Below, piece after piece: positions 49,981-58,835 of a stretch of 64,000 nucleotides of DNA. The stretch lies in assembly GCF_014534655.1 (NCBI RefSeq), contig NZ_JACVVD010000011.1:168952-232951 (forward strand), read 5' to 3'. The notes beneath the pieces were generated by a model. That model had not been told where the DNA came from and did not search any database. It saw only the letters and a program-made list of their open reading frames with translations. How positions within the stretch are numbered: the first letter of the stretch is position 1; every line of letters begins with the position of its first letter. Source of the DNA: Paenibacillus sedimenti. GTDB taxonomy: Bacteria > Bacillota > Bacilli > Paenibacillales > NBRC-103111. The position numbers and the translations under genes are program-made.

Positions 49981-51222
49981 TTATGCTTGTGCCTGCAACG
50001 CCACCTCAGCGGCAGGCTTATCTTGTTTCTGGTGCAAATTACGGATATACACCGTTTGCGCAATGCCTGAAATCACAATGACCACACTGAGCGCCGTGAA
50101 CATAAACTCCCCGCCGAAATGGCTGAATATCAGCCCTCCCAGAACCGGTCCAACTGCTCGTGATACTTGCCAATTCATGCCATACACGGAGAAATACCAG
50201 CCTCGTTGATCTTCTGGCGCGATGACCGAGATGACCTTCTGCATATGAGGCCCGTACAGCATTTCACCAATGGTAAATAAAAACTCAACAATAAACAGAA
50301 TTGCAATAATAGGGACAAATCCATAACCAATTGCGACAATGGCAAACAGCAGATATGACCCTGCTATGACCAGGAAGGCTGAAACATGCTCCGTTCGTTT
50401 GGCGATCCACAGTTGCAGCGCGATAACCATACAGCCGTTAAAGGTTATCAGCATGGCAAACACGGATTTATAATTTTCAAAATGATTTTGTAAATGCAGA
50501 GGGAACGTGGATTCCACTTGTGCATACAGGAGTGTAACCGGCATACCAAGCAATGTGATCCAGAGCAAAGGCTTGTGATCCAGCCACCTGATTTTCTGCT
50601 TCTCCTTTGAAACCGCTAGTTCTTTGCTCACCTTCATCGGAATCGTTTCAGGAACTTTCCAGACGACCAATCCTGCATAGCCGAAAAGAGCAAGCGAACA
50701 AAGCAAGAAAATGACGGTTGGGTTCCATGTAAAAAGTAACAGCCCGATCAACGGTCCGAACGCCGAGCCCATATTTAAAGCAGTGTGCAGCAGCGCGAAC
50801 ACTTCTGCCCGTTTTTCCTGAGGAACGACGTCGGAGATTTGTGCATTGGCCGCCGGCATGAACATTGCATGTCCGACGCCATTGATGATCGAGATGACCG
50901 CGAACTCCCAAACATTGCTGGCGAACATATAGCCGCCAATTGCAAACGCCTGAATGATCAGCGCGGCGAGCATCATCGGCTTCCGCCCATAACGGTCGCT
51001 TAACCCCCCCGCATACAAATTAACGAAAATACCGACCAGCGGCTGCAACCCGACTACCAGCATAGATAAGAAAATGGAACCATCCAGTTTATCGTACAAA
51101 TAATAAACCAAGTAAGGCCTCATCATGAATCCGGCTAGCGAGGTTAAAATCGTACCGATCACCCTCACCCAAATCGCCGTGTCATACTTACGAATTAATG
51201 ATACAAATGGTATTTTGCTCAT
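49981..51222 (-). CDS. MFS transporter
   Basis: A 413-residue major facilitator protein with about twelve helices. The motif-A region between helices 2 and 3 is YAGGLSDRYGRKPMMLAALI. Other segments are GHAMFMPAANAQISDVVPQE and ALNMGSAFGPLIGLLLF. It resembles drug:H+ antiporter family members (YfkF/MdtG-like); the substrate is unknown. ATG 51222 has GGGAGG. It is monocistronic. Confidence 0.9.
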   Translation of the reverse strand: MSKIPFVSLIRKYDTAIWVRVIGTILTSLAGFMMRPYLVYYLYDKLDGSIFLSMLVVGLQPLVGIFVNLYAGGLSDRYGRKPMMLAALIIQAFAIGGYMFASNVWEFAVISIINGVGHAMFMPAANAQISDVVPQEKRAEVFALLHTALNMGSAFGPLIGLLLFTWNPTVIFLLCSLALFGYAGLVVWKVPETIPMKVSKELAVSKEKQKIRWLDHKPLLWITLLGMPVTLLYAQVESTFPLHLQNHFENYKSVFAMLITFNGCMVIALQLWIAKRTEHVSAFLVIAGSYLLFAIVAIGYGFVPIIAILFIVEFLFTIGEMLYGPHMQKVISVIAPEDQRGWYFSVYGMNWQVSRAVGPVLGGLIFSHFGGEFMFTALSVVIVISGIAQTVYIRNLHQKQDKPAAEVALQAQA

Positions 51223-51276
51223 ATGGCCTCCCCTAGCTTTGATGATCTTTCCATTTTAGGGGCTCCCGGCTAAAAG

Positions 51277-51314
51277 AAAAAGGTAAAATCTCATTATAAT
51301 GGATTTCACCTTTT
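51277..51314 (-). terminator. Terminator of the SANT-like gene
   Basis: AAAAAGGTAAAATC (51277-51290) pairs with GATTTCACCTTTT (51302-51314), followed on the minus strand by a T-rich tract. It could also work on the + strand. Confidence 0.7.
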
Positions 51315-51333
51315 ATGAAATGGAACTATGATA

Positions 51334-51714
51334 TTAACCGCCGATTCGAATCTTGCGGTAAGTATCGATAAAAGAGAGCACATCGACACGCTTCCCTCTT
51401 TTTTTCGCTACCCTTGCCATCTTAACTAATGTTGTCCAGAACTCATCCAGAACCGGAGAATCAAATTCCGTTTTTTGTGACGATTGCTTTAAGTTATTTT
51501 TGTAAGACACGCCTTCATCAGAGATCAAATATTGGATTTGTCGTTTTTTCCACTGTTCCCCGGTTACATAACTCACGCCGATTTCACGCATCTTTTTGCG
51601 CACTGATGTAACTGGGCGAGATAACTCTCTGGCAATTACGACAGGCGGGCACTCGGCTGAAAGGCGAATTAACTTATCCAGTTCTTGTGTAGACCACGGT
51701 TTTTTTGTCAACAT
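51334..51714 (-). CDS. SANT/Myb-like HTH protein
   Basis: A 126-residue protein. The N-terminal ~50 residues (KPWSTQELDKLIRLSAECPP, RELSRPVTSVRKKMREIGV) look like a SANT/Myb-like or homeodomain-like tri-helical DNA-binding module. The rest is basic and unrecognised (LVKMARVAKKRGKRVDVLSF). ATG 51714 fits the start of the domain, although its ribosome site (GGGG) is weak; the frame extends upstream without any homology. No clear partner genes. A DNA-binding role is inferred from the fold pattern only. Confidence 0.55.
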   Translation of the reverse strand: MLTKKPWSTQELDKLIRLSAECPPVVIARELSRPVTSVRKKMREIGVSYVTGEQWKKRQIQYLISDEGVSYKNNLKQSSQKTEFDSPVLDEFWTTLVKMARVAKKRGKRVDVLSFIDTYRKIRIGG

Positions 51715-51976
51715 GACAACCCCATTTCTAATATCTGTATGTGACGTAACTGCCGTAAATGATAAGGAATATTCGAGATGATTTGAGAATACCAGACAAT
51801 TGTTAGGGAAGTATGTGTTAACCATAATGAAATTGTTATGACATAACTTTTTCGATAATGTTCTACAAATATTTCAACTCTGGAAATGAAATACTGACGG
51901 TAGCATGGAAACGAGGTATTGATTGGTGTAGGATATATGAAAGTATATCCATATATGAATAAGGAGCGTGGCTTGG

Positions 51977-52771
51977 GTGAAAGTAAACATAAATGAAACG
52001 AATTTATTTGTGGTGGACAAAGGTCAGGGGACGCCTCTCATCCTATTGCACGGTTTTCCGTTAGATCATCGGATGTGGCGCTTGCAGGTTGAGGCCTTAT
52101 CTGCCTCCTATCGAATCATTACTCCAGACCTGAGAGGCATGGGTCAGTCGGATGTACCGGTGTCGAATATATCGCTCGATCAGTATGCCGAAGATATTCT
52201 AGCTCTCATGGATAAATTGAACATACAAAAAGCCGCACTCGGCGGCTTCTCCATGGGTGGTTATATCGCATTTGCGCTGCTTCGCAAAGCTCCGGAACGT
52301 TTCCTCGGCTTGGTGCTGGCGAATACGCGCCCCGAAGCTGATGGCCAGGAAGGCCGCAAAAATCGGATGAATATGGCCGCCTCTATCTACGACAAGGGCG
52401 CTGCCGCGGCAAGAGATGCGATGCTCCCCAAGCTGATTACGGAGCAAACGAAAGAAGCTCAGCCGCAGCTTGCTGGTGAGCTTGGCGAAGTCATGGGGGC
52501 CATGCCGCCGGAGGGACTTGTTCATGCGAGCCTGGCGATGGCATTCCGCGGCGACTCCGTCGACCTGCTCCCATCCATCGCTGTGCCCACACTCGTCATC
52601 GCCGGCGAGCAGGATCCGATTACGCCGCCGGACGTCATGAAGAAGATGGCTGATCAAATCAAAGGCGCCAGCTATCACGTGATACCGGCTGCCTCCCATT
52701 TGACGCCGCTGGAGAAGCCGGAAGTCTTCAATAGGCTGCTTCTGGATTTCCTTAAAAGCATTACAGCCTGA
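51977..52771 (+). CDS. Alpha/beta hydrolase
   Basis: A 264-residue serine hydrolase. The oxyanion/HG motif is PLILLHGFPLDHRMW, the nucleophile elbow is GGFSMGGYIAF, the acid is the Asp in IAGEQDPITPP and the His is in PAASHLTPLEKP. Candidates are an esterase or a RsbQ-like hydrolase; no substrate clue is present. GTG 51977 is preferred because AAGGAG lies 11 nt upstream; GTG 51968 is too close to it. The 3' end overlaps the convergent ROK gene by 11 bp. Confidence 0.88.
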   Translation: MKVNINETNLFVVDKGQGTPLILLHGFPLDHRMWRLQVEALSASYRIITPDLRGMGQSDVPVSNISLDQYAEDILALMDKLNIQKAALGGFSMGGYIAFALLRKAPERFLGLVLANTRPEADGQEGRKNRMNMAASIYDKGAAAARDAMLPKLITEQTKEAQPQLAGELGEVMGAMPPEGLVHASLAMAFRGDSVDLLPSIAVPTLVIAGEQDPITPPDVMKKMADQIKGASYHVIPAASHLTPLEKPEVFNRLLLDFLKSITA

Positions 52772-53975
52772 CCAGTTGGTCCATGACCATCACGGCTGCC
52801 CCAATGGCAAGTGCCTCTTCACCCAGCTGCCCCTTGCTGAATACGACCTGATACGCGGGGTAATAGTACGTTTTTCTAATCGCCACTTGTGTAGCCGTTT
52901 GAAAAAACAGATCTCCCCCCGCAATGAGCGGACCCCCGAGGATGACCTTCTCGGGGTGCAAAATATTTAACAAATTGGCAAGTCCGATGCCAAAATACGT
53001 CGCAGCTTCCGTCATGATCTCCACGACTAGGGGATCATTTCTATTTAACGCCTCCAAGACGTGCGCATAGGTCAATTGTTCCGGATCCTCCACGAAATGA
53101 GCCAGGTTGGTCGCTCTGCCTTTCTTAAGCGCGGAGCGAGCGGCTTTCTCGATGGCATATAGGGACGCATACGACTCCAGCGCTCCGTAATTGCCGGAAG
53201 GATCGCGATGGACCACGCCATCGGTCTGAATGATCATCTGCCCGACGGAACCTTCCATATCGACGGCACCATAGAGAAGTTTCCCTTCCGAGACCATAGA
53301 GGAGCGCAGACCGACCCCCGCATGAATATAGAGCAGATGTTTGAAGCTCTGTGCGCGCTGCACCCAGGACTCTGCTAAAATGGCTGTGTTGGCTCCATTA
53401 TCGAGCATCGCAGGAATGCCCAGCCGTTCTGTGAGAAATCGGCAAATTTCAACATTCTGCCATCCGCTTGCAAGGAAATAGGACGGCTCCAATATCGTTC
53501 CGGATAAGCGGTCTACCGGTCCGACCGCTCCAATCCCTAACCCAAGAATCTGGTTCTTCTCCAGCTTATGCGCTTTGAGCATGCGCTCAACCTCATCTGC
53601 GATGAGACGGATAAGAACATCGGGCGTCATCTCAGCCGTCATGTTCCATATGGTGGAGTCCAGCTTATTCATGCCGAGATCAACGAGAACGAGCTTCGAT
53701 AATGTTCTTGATATCTCCAATCCGAACACATACGCATATCGCGGGTTCTTCTCATACAAAATGGGTCTGCGACCGCCTGTAGAAGCGCCAAATCCAGACT
53801 CCAATATTAGTCCTTGGCTCGTCAGTTCATCTAATAAACGGGTCATCGTACTGACTGTCATGCCGCTCTGATCAAGCAGCTCCGTCTTTGAGATCGTCGT
53901 TTGCCTACATATCCGTTCATAAATTTCCTTTGCCTTCCGGTTCGGAATGCGTTCTGTTATAGCAGCTAAGTCCAA
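52761..53975 (-). CDS. ROK-family transcriptional regulator
   Basis: A regulator of about 404 residues. An N-terminal winged helix (ISKTELLDQSGMTVSTMTRL) precedes a ROK sugar-kinase-like domain: VFGLEISRTLSKLVLVDLGM, GLGIGAVGPVDRLSGTI, AMLDNGANTAILAESWVQ. The canonical ROK zinc-motif Cys cluster is not seen. The start is uncertain; TTG 53975 with GGGGG upstream fits the HTH better than longer readings. NagC/XylR-type members respond to sugars, but no catabolic gene is adjacent. Confidence 0.85.
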   Translation of the reverse strand: MDLAAITERIPNRKAKEIYERICRQTTISKTELLDQSGMTVSTMTRLLDELTSQGLILESGFGASTGGRRPILYEKNPRYAYVFGLEISRTLSKLVLVDLGMNKLDSTIWNMTAEMTPDVLIRLIADEVERMLKAHKLEKNQILGLGIGAVGPVDRLSGTILEPSYFLASGWQNVEICRFLTERLGIPAMLDNGANTAILAESWVQRAQSFKHLLYIHAGVGLRSSMVSEGKLLYGAVDMEGSVGQMIIQTDGVVHRDPSGNYGALESYASLYAIEKAARSALKKGRATNLAHFVEDPEQLTYAHVLEALNRNDPLVVEIMTEAATYFGIGLANLLNILHPEKVILGGPLIAGGDLFFQTATQVAIRKTYYYPAYQVVFSKGQLGEEALAIGAAVMVMDQLVRL

Positions 53976-54051
53976 GAGAAGCAGCCCCCAAAAATAATGT
54001 TCACAAAAAATTCGCCATATGAGGAGCAAACTCCTGCCTTGACTTGCCTCA

Positions 54052-54852
54052 CTACTTCGAACCAATCATCAATGTGTAGCCCAAGTAGCGATGATACTTA
54101 TCCACAAGTTCATCATACTGTGCTGTAATCTGCCAGATTTGCGGATCCAGGAACGATTGTCTATCCGATAGATGGACTGGGTCTGGATGCTGCACCTTGT
54201 CTTCAAACATCGTGCGGGGGAAAGGATGAGCGCCTGAGAATTCCACTCGGGTGAACTGACTGCTTTCCATCAGCTCCCTCCATTCCTCCATACTATAGAG
54301 CTTCGTGACGCCATAGAAGCCACTAAGCGCGCCGTGAATTTCCGGCTTCATCTCCTTGGTTTTTATAACTTCTCGATCATATAGCTTCCCACCCGGCTTC
54401 AGCACCCGGTAATATTCGGACATTGCCTTTCGCGCTTCGGCAAAATTAGTGACAGACTCAACCATAACAACATCAAAACTATTATCGTCAAATGGCAGCT
54501 GACATGCATCGCCTTCTAAGAATTGTACCTGCACATTACTTTTTTCTGCTCTTATCTTTGCTTTTGCTATCATATCCGGACGTATATCGATAGCAGTTAC
54601 TTCAATTCCTTGCTCGGCTAAGAAGCATGCCGTCCTCCCTGTACCGCAGCCAACCTCTAGTACACGCTGCCCCTGATTGATTGGGTACTTGCGCAGCTGT
54701 TCCATTGTTTCCCCAAATCCTCCGGGATGCGCATTTCCCACCCCAAGCTTCGCCAACATATCTAAGTACTCGATAGCCTTTGCACCTCCATTTGGCAAAT
54801 CAACCTCATTTTCTACCATATGGAGGGCTGCTATCTCTTGTTCAGGGCACAT
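54052..54852 (-). CDS. SAM-dependent methyltransferase (class I)
   Basis: A 266-residue methyltransferase. Motif I is VLEVGCGTGRTACFLAEQGI, the acidic post-I residue is in TAIDIRPDMI, and motif post-II is FDDNSFDVVMVESVTNF. The family resembles the Methyltransf_11 type that methylates small molecules. The start is uncertain: ATG 54852 and ATG 54819 (MVENEVDLPNGG) both lack a strong ribosome site. No linked pathway. Substrate not assigned. Confidence 0.85.
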   Translation of the reverse strand: MCPEQEIAALHMVENEVDLPNGGAKAIEYLDMLAKLGVGNAHPGGFGETMEQLRKYPINQGQRVLEVGCGTGRTACFLAEQGIEVTAIDIRPDMIAKAKIRAEKSNVQVQFLEGDACQLPFDDNSFDVVMVESVTNFAEARKAMSEYYRVLKPGGKLYDREVIKTKEMKPEIHGALSGFYGVTKLYSMEEWRELMESSQFTRVEFSGAHPFPRTMFEDKVQHPDPVHLSDRQSFLDPQIWQITAQYDELVDKYHRYLGYTLMIGSK

Positions 54853-54927
54853 GCGGATATTCCGAAAATAGCAGGCTCCCCTTCATATTTTTCGGGCAAA
54901 AAACCCAATCAAAATGCTCATCCCCCC

Positions 54928-54936
54928 CATAGGATA
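54928..54936 (+). promoter_or_regulatory. CATANNNTA element before the third YjcZ-like gene
   Basis: CATAGGATA fits the mother-cell sigma -10 pattern and lies 58 bp upstream of the micropeptide start. No -35 was found; low weight. Confidence 0.28.
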
Positions 54937-54993
54937 ATATCGTCTCTCATCTGTTTGAGCAGAGAGCATTTCTTGAGATGGGGGGTGACATAA

Positions 54994-55104
54994 ATGGGTG
55001 TTGCTGCTGGTGCTGGTGTAGGTGTTGGTTTTGGAACTTCTGCTGCGGCTGTTCTCGTCCTGTTCATTCTGCTTGTGATCGTGAGCACAATGTACGCTTG
55101 GTAA
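54994..55104 (+). CDS. YjcZ-like sporulation micropeptide, third copy
   Basis: A 36-residue peptide: MGVAAGAGVGVGFGTSAAAV followed by the helix VLVLFILLVIVSTMYAW. The Gly/Ala start and LVLFILLVI helix match the pair at 39893-40152, so this is a third family member, 15 kb away. ATG 54994 has GGGGGTG 5-6 nt upstream. Sporulation role by family; function unknown. Confidence 0.8.
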   Translation: MGVAAGAGVGVGFGTSAAAVLVLFILLVIVSTMYAW

Positions 55105-55130
55105 TTGCGTCTCATATGAGGGCTTAACGC

Positions 55131-55170
55131 CAAAAAAAGGAGCTAGGTTTCATTATGAACCTAGCTCCTT
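55131..55170 (-). terminator. Terminator of the LplA-like binding protein gene
   Basis: AAGGAGCTAGGTT (55138-55150) pairs with AACCTAGCTCCTT (55158-55170), followed on the minus strand by TTTTTTT. A strong hairpin. Confidence 0.9.
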
Positions 55171-55184
55171 CTCTTATAACAAAA

Positions 55185-56717
55185 TTATTTTTTGTTTGCT
55201 GCCAAGAACGCATCGAATTGTTTTTGTTTTTCCGCAATAATCTTATCGACACCGGCTGCTTTTTGTTTCGCCAAATACTCGGCAATTTTTTCTTCCGGAT
55301 CCACAGAACCCGTTCTTATTGCTGCTTCGTATTGCTTGCTGACGTTAGTTACAGCGGCAATTTCGGTTTTAACCGGTTCCGCATCAAAGGAGAATCCGAG
55401 ACCTGGAGATTTAACACCTTTGGAATTGAATTCTTTAAACAAATCCCATTTCTTCGGATTTTCATTGGACATCAAATAGTTCAAGAATTGGTTGCCAAGC
55501 TCCCATTGCGCACCCGGGTTGTATGGGTGGTTTTTAGGATCGATTCCAGGCGCCACATCAATCATATTATCCGATTTTTTAACATAGTGCTTGCCTTCAA
55601 TACCGAAGTTGATTAAGTTGTTCAAATACTTATCGCTGTGAAGCAGACCGATGACTTTCATCGCTTTATCCGGATTTTTGGATGACTTCGATATGGCCAG
55701 CATCGCCCCGGAAGCATCGCCGGTTGTAATCGTAGGTACGGTCAGATCGATTTGTCCAAGCTTATAACCGACATATCCTTCCATTTCCGCAGCTTTACCC
55801 GGCTTTAGACCCTCAGCCCACATAAATACTTTACCCGCTTTTGCCTGGTCGGCAACGGTTACCGTGCTTGTAGCCGCATCTTTATTGATATAACCCGCCT
55901 TGAACCACGAACGAGTCAGCTTCATAATTTCTAGATATTGAGGCGTTTCCAGTTGATTTAATACTTTTGTGGATTTATCCGTCTTACTAATCACACCTGG
56001 AATGGCTCCATCACCCAGATAATCCCAATCCAAGCCGTCAAAAACACCATTACTCGTAGAAGTCATAAAGAATGGAGTAATTGCAGGCTCTTTTTCTTTA
56101 ATCACTTTTAACAACGGCTCCAAATCAGCCCACGTTTTTACTTTCGATACGTCTAACTGATACTTATCGACCAAATCTTGACGGTAAACGACGCCGCGTG
56201 TTGCAGCCAATTCCTTATTCGTCGGCACTCCGTAGTTTTTACCATTAATTTTGGAGCCTTCAAAGAAAGCAGGGTCAAGTTCTTTTCTAAGTTCAGGAGC
56301 ATTTTTATCAATCAGCGGCCCAAGATCCAAAAAGGCGCCTTTCGCTACGTTAATCGCATATCTTTGCCATGCTGCTGTGAAGACAATGTCAGACGGTTCG
56401 CCGGAAGCGATCATCAAGTTCAGCTTGTTATCCCATTGTCCCCAGTCAACAGCGTTAATTTTGAGGGTGACATTCAGTTTATCTTTCAAATATTTGTTTG
56501 CCTCGGCTTCAACTAATGCAACATCCTTTTGTGGCGTTCCAGGAAACATAAGCTGGATTTCAGCCGTTGGTTCTTTGGCTTTTGGTGCTTCTGCTGTTGC
56601 TGCAGTAGATGCTGCCGGTGCTGGAGTAGAATCCGTACTTGTCTTTCCGCAACCTGCGGCTACCAATCCTAGTGCTACGAACGAGATTAAACCTATAGAA
56701 CTTATTTTCTTTTTCAC
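55185..56717 (-). CDS. ABC transporter sugar-binding lipoprotein (LplA-like)
   Basis: A 510-residue solute-binding lipoprotein, family 1. The lipobox is VALGLVAAGCGK (Cys about residue 23), then an Ala/Pro/Thr-rich tether. The mature part has IQLMFPGTPQKDVALVEAEA, WGQWDNKLNLMIASGEPSDI and KVIGLLHSDKYLNNLINFGI. The GTG at 56717 follows GGGAGGG. With the two downstream-positioned permease genes and a YesM/YesN pair it forms a CUT1-type oligosaccharide importer. The substrate is not predictable; no glycosidase is adjacent. Confidence 0.92.
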   Translation of the reverse strand: MKKKISSIGLISFVALGLVAAGCGKTSTDSTPAPAASTAATAEAPKAKEPTAEIQLMFPGTPQKDVALVEAEANKYLKDKLNVTLKINAVDWGQWDNKLNLMIASGEPSDIVFTAAWQRYAINVAKGAFLDLGPLIDKNAPELRKELDPAFFEGSKINGKNYGVPTNKELAATRGVVYRQDLVDKYQLDVSKVKTWADLEPLLKVIKEKEPAITPFFMTSTSNGVFDGLDWDYLGDGAIPGVISKTDKSTKVLNQLETPQYLEIMKLTRSWFKAGYINKDAATSTVTVADQAKAGKVFMWAEGLKPGKAAEMEGYVGYKLGQIDLTVPTITTGDASGAMLAISKSSKNPDKAMKVIGLLHSDKYLNNLINFGIEGKHYVKKSDNMIDVAPGIDPKNHPYNPGAQWELGNQFLNYLMSNENPKKWDLFKEFNSKGVKSPGLGFSFDAEPVKTEIAAVTNVSKQYEAAIRTGSVDPEEKIAEYLAKQKAAGVDKIIAEKQKQFDAFLAANKK

Positions 56718-56769
56718 TAGTAAACCCTCCCAATTTTATTGTATATACTAAACCGGAATTTATCCGGAA

Positions 56770-57660
56770 TTAGCCTTTAACAGCACCGATCGTAAGTCCT
56801 TTGACAAAATATTTTTGAAAGAACGGATAAGCAAATATAATAGGTCCCATACCTACCACAGCCATCGCCATCCGCAGCGTTTGCGAAGGTAGACTAACGA
56901 CCGCGCCCATTTTCGATAATTGACTGGCAGCGTTTTCGTTCGTAGTTAAATATTGAATGTTAAGCAGCGTTTTGTACATCAAATATTGCAAGCTGATTCC
57001 GTTGCTTTTCGTTATAAAGATCAAACTGAGAAACCAGTCATTCCAGTAGTTCAAAGTATTAAATAACCCGATTGTTGCGAGCACCGGTAGAGATAACGGC
57101 AGGATGATTTTATAAAATATCTTCAATTCACTAGCACCGTCTATGGTTGCGGATTCAATAATAGATTCAGGAATTGTCGTTTGAAAAAAAGTTCGCATAA
57201 TGATCACAAAAAATGGCTGAAGAAACAAAGGAATAATAAGTGACCAGACCGAGTCTTTCAGATGCAATAAATTCACATAGACCAAATACCAAGGGACCAA
57301 ACCGCCGTTAAAAATCATCGTTATAAAAATGAAGAGCGCAAATTTGTTCCTATGCCTCAGCTCTTTTCTAGACAACGGATAAGCATAGAGAGCGATTAAT
57401 AACACGCTTAGTATAGTACCTACGACAGTTACAAATATCGTGACTCCATATGCCGTAATAATTTGAGACAACTGATTATAAAGAAAGCTGTATGCATCCA
57501 AGCTGAACTTCTCCGGAAAAAACTTAAAACCGTTCGCAACCACCGTGTTCTCATCCGAAAATGATATGCTAACGACTAAAATCACCGGAAGCAGACAAGC
57601 TAATGATACACAGATAAAAAACAGGTGCAGCAATAATTGAGATAATTTATATTTTGCCAT
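56770..57660 (-). CDS. CUT1 ABC transporter permease (LplC-like)
   Basis: A 296-residue permease with about six helices. The N-terminal helix (LFFICVSLACLLPVILVVSI) and the EAA loop IIESATIDGASELKIFYKII followed by LPLSLPVLATIGLF are typical. The C-terminus KYFVKGLTIGAVKG is the usual end of LplC proteins. ATG 57660 has AGGAGG. It follows LplB by 30 bp. It relies on a shared MsmX-like ATPase, not in this window. Confidence 0.92.
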   Translation of the reverse strand: MAKYKLSQLLLHLFFICVSLACLLPVILVVSISFSDENTVVANGFKFFPEKFSLDAYSFLYNQLSQIITAYGVTIFVTVVGTILSVLLIALYAYPLSRKELRHRNKFALFIFITMIFNGGLVPWYLVYVNLLHLKDSVWSLIIPLFLQPFFVIIMRTFFQTTIPESIIESATIDGASELKIFYKIILPLSLPVLATIGLFNTLNYWNDWFLSLIFITKSNGISLQYLMYKTLLNIQYLTTNENAASQLSKMGAVVSLPSQTLRMAMAVVGMGPIIFAYPFFQKYFVKGLTIGAVKG

Positions 57661-57690
57661 TTGTCCTCCTAAAGGTTCCCGCATATTCTT

Positions 57691-58668
57691 CTAAAAAAGC
57701 GCGTTCTCCTTACTGAATTTTCTCACGACTACGTTGGTAGTAAATACAAGGATCATCCCGACAATCGCTTGATAAAGCCCCGCGGCAGAAGACATTCCGA
57801 TATCTCCGTTGGTTTGGAAGGTTCGATATACGTAGGTATCAATAACGTTAGTTGTTGGGAAAATCGACCCTGAATTTAAAGGGACTTGGAAGAAAAGACC
57901 GAAATCCGAATAGAAAATTCTGCCGATAGCAAGCAGTGTAGTAATAATCATCAATGGATAAAGCAATGGAATTGTTATAAAGCGTATTTGATCCCATCGG
58001 GAAGCGCCGTCGATTGTTGCAGCTTCATAGTAGTCGCTGTCAAAACCGATAATCGCAGCGAGATAAATGAGTGAAAAGTAACCCACACTCTTCCATGTAT
58101 TCACCAGAGGGAGTATATACGGCCAGTACTTGTTTTCCGAGTACCAATCAATCGGCTCAATGCCTAATGGGCCCAATATCGATTTATTGATAAATCCATT
58201 TTCCACACCTAAGAATGCAAGTACGATGTAACTGACAATTACCATCGATAAGAAGTAAGGCAAGAAAATAATCGACTGATAAAGTTTCCCTGCCAAGCGG
58301 CTTTTAATTTCATTAAATAAAATAGCAAGACCCACTCCGAACATGAGATTTAAAATAATAAACAATGCGTTATAAAGCAATGTATTTCGGGTAATAATCC
58401 AAGCATCCGAAGTGCTGAATAAAAACTTGAAATTTGTCCATCCGACCCATGGGCTATTCAAAATTCCATCGGTATAATTTACGTTTTTAAATGCAATAAT
58501 AACGCCAAGCATCGGTAAGTAATTGTTAAAGAGCAGAAATATGACCCCTGGCAAAAACATCAGATAAAGCGCTTTATATTGAAAAATATGACGAAATCCA
58601 TCATTCTTTTTACGAACGCTTCGATTTACAGCTTTAGCAGGCACTGTTATACCAGCCTCCTGGTTCAT
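57691..58668 (-). CDS. CUT1 ABC transporter permease (LplB-like)
   Basis: A 325-residue permease. It shows ALYLMFLPGVIFLLFNNYLP, VGLAILFNEIKSRLAGKLYQ, and the EAA loop YYEAATIDGASRWDQIRFIT with the following IPLLYPLMI. A soluble N-terminal ~30 residues with basic Arg/Lys is usual. ATG 58668 has GGGGG upstream. It is the first transporter gene after the YesM/YesN pair, with a terminator-like hairpin (58790-58830) between. Confidence 0.92.
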   Translation of the reverse strand: MNQEAGITVPAKAVNRSVRKKNDGFRHIFQYKALYLMFLPGVIFLLFNNYLPMLGVIIAFKNVNYTDGILNSPWVGWTNFKFLFSTSDAWIITRNTLLYNALFIILNLMFGVGLAILFNEIKSRLAGKLYQSIIFLPYFLSMVIVSYIVLAFLGVENGFINKSILGPLGIEPIDWYSENKYWPYILPLVNTWKSVGYFSLIYLAAIIGFDSDYYEAATIDGASRWDQIRFITIPLLYPLMIITTLLAIGRIFYSDFGLFFQVPLNSGSIFPTTNVIDTYVYRTFQTNGDIGMSSAAGLYQAIVGMILVFTTNVVVRKFSKENALF

Positions 58669-58789
58669 CTAAAAAACCCCCTATTATTCGGCACGTCTTA
58701 ACATCTTTCTTCTTATGTTTCTATTATAAATCGCTTTGCTTATATGTTCTAATGGCAAAGATGACTTCTTGACTTGTGTTATTGTGACA

Positions 58790-58830
58790 TAAAAAAACTC
58801 TTTGGTTAAAAAAACCAAGAGTTTTTTAGT
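58790..58830. terminator. Bidirectional hairpin between yesN-like and lplB-like genes
   Basis: AAAAAACTCTTTGGTT (58792-58807) pairs with AACCAAGAGTTTTTT (58813-58827). With T tracts on both sides it can end the leftward regulator transcript; the importer then needs its own promoter. Confidence 0.82.
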
Positions 58831-58835
58831 GTTAC

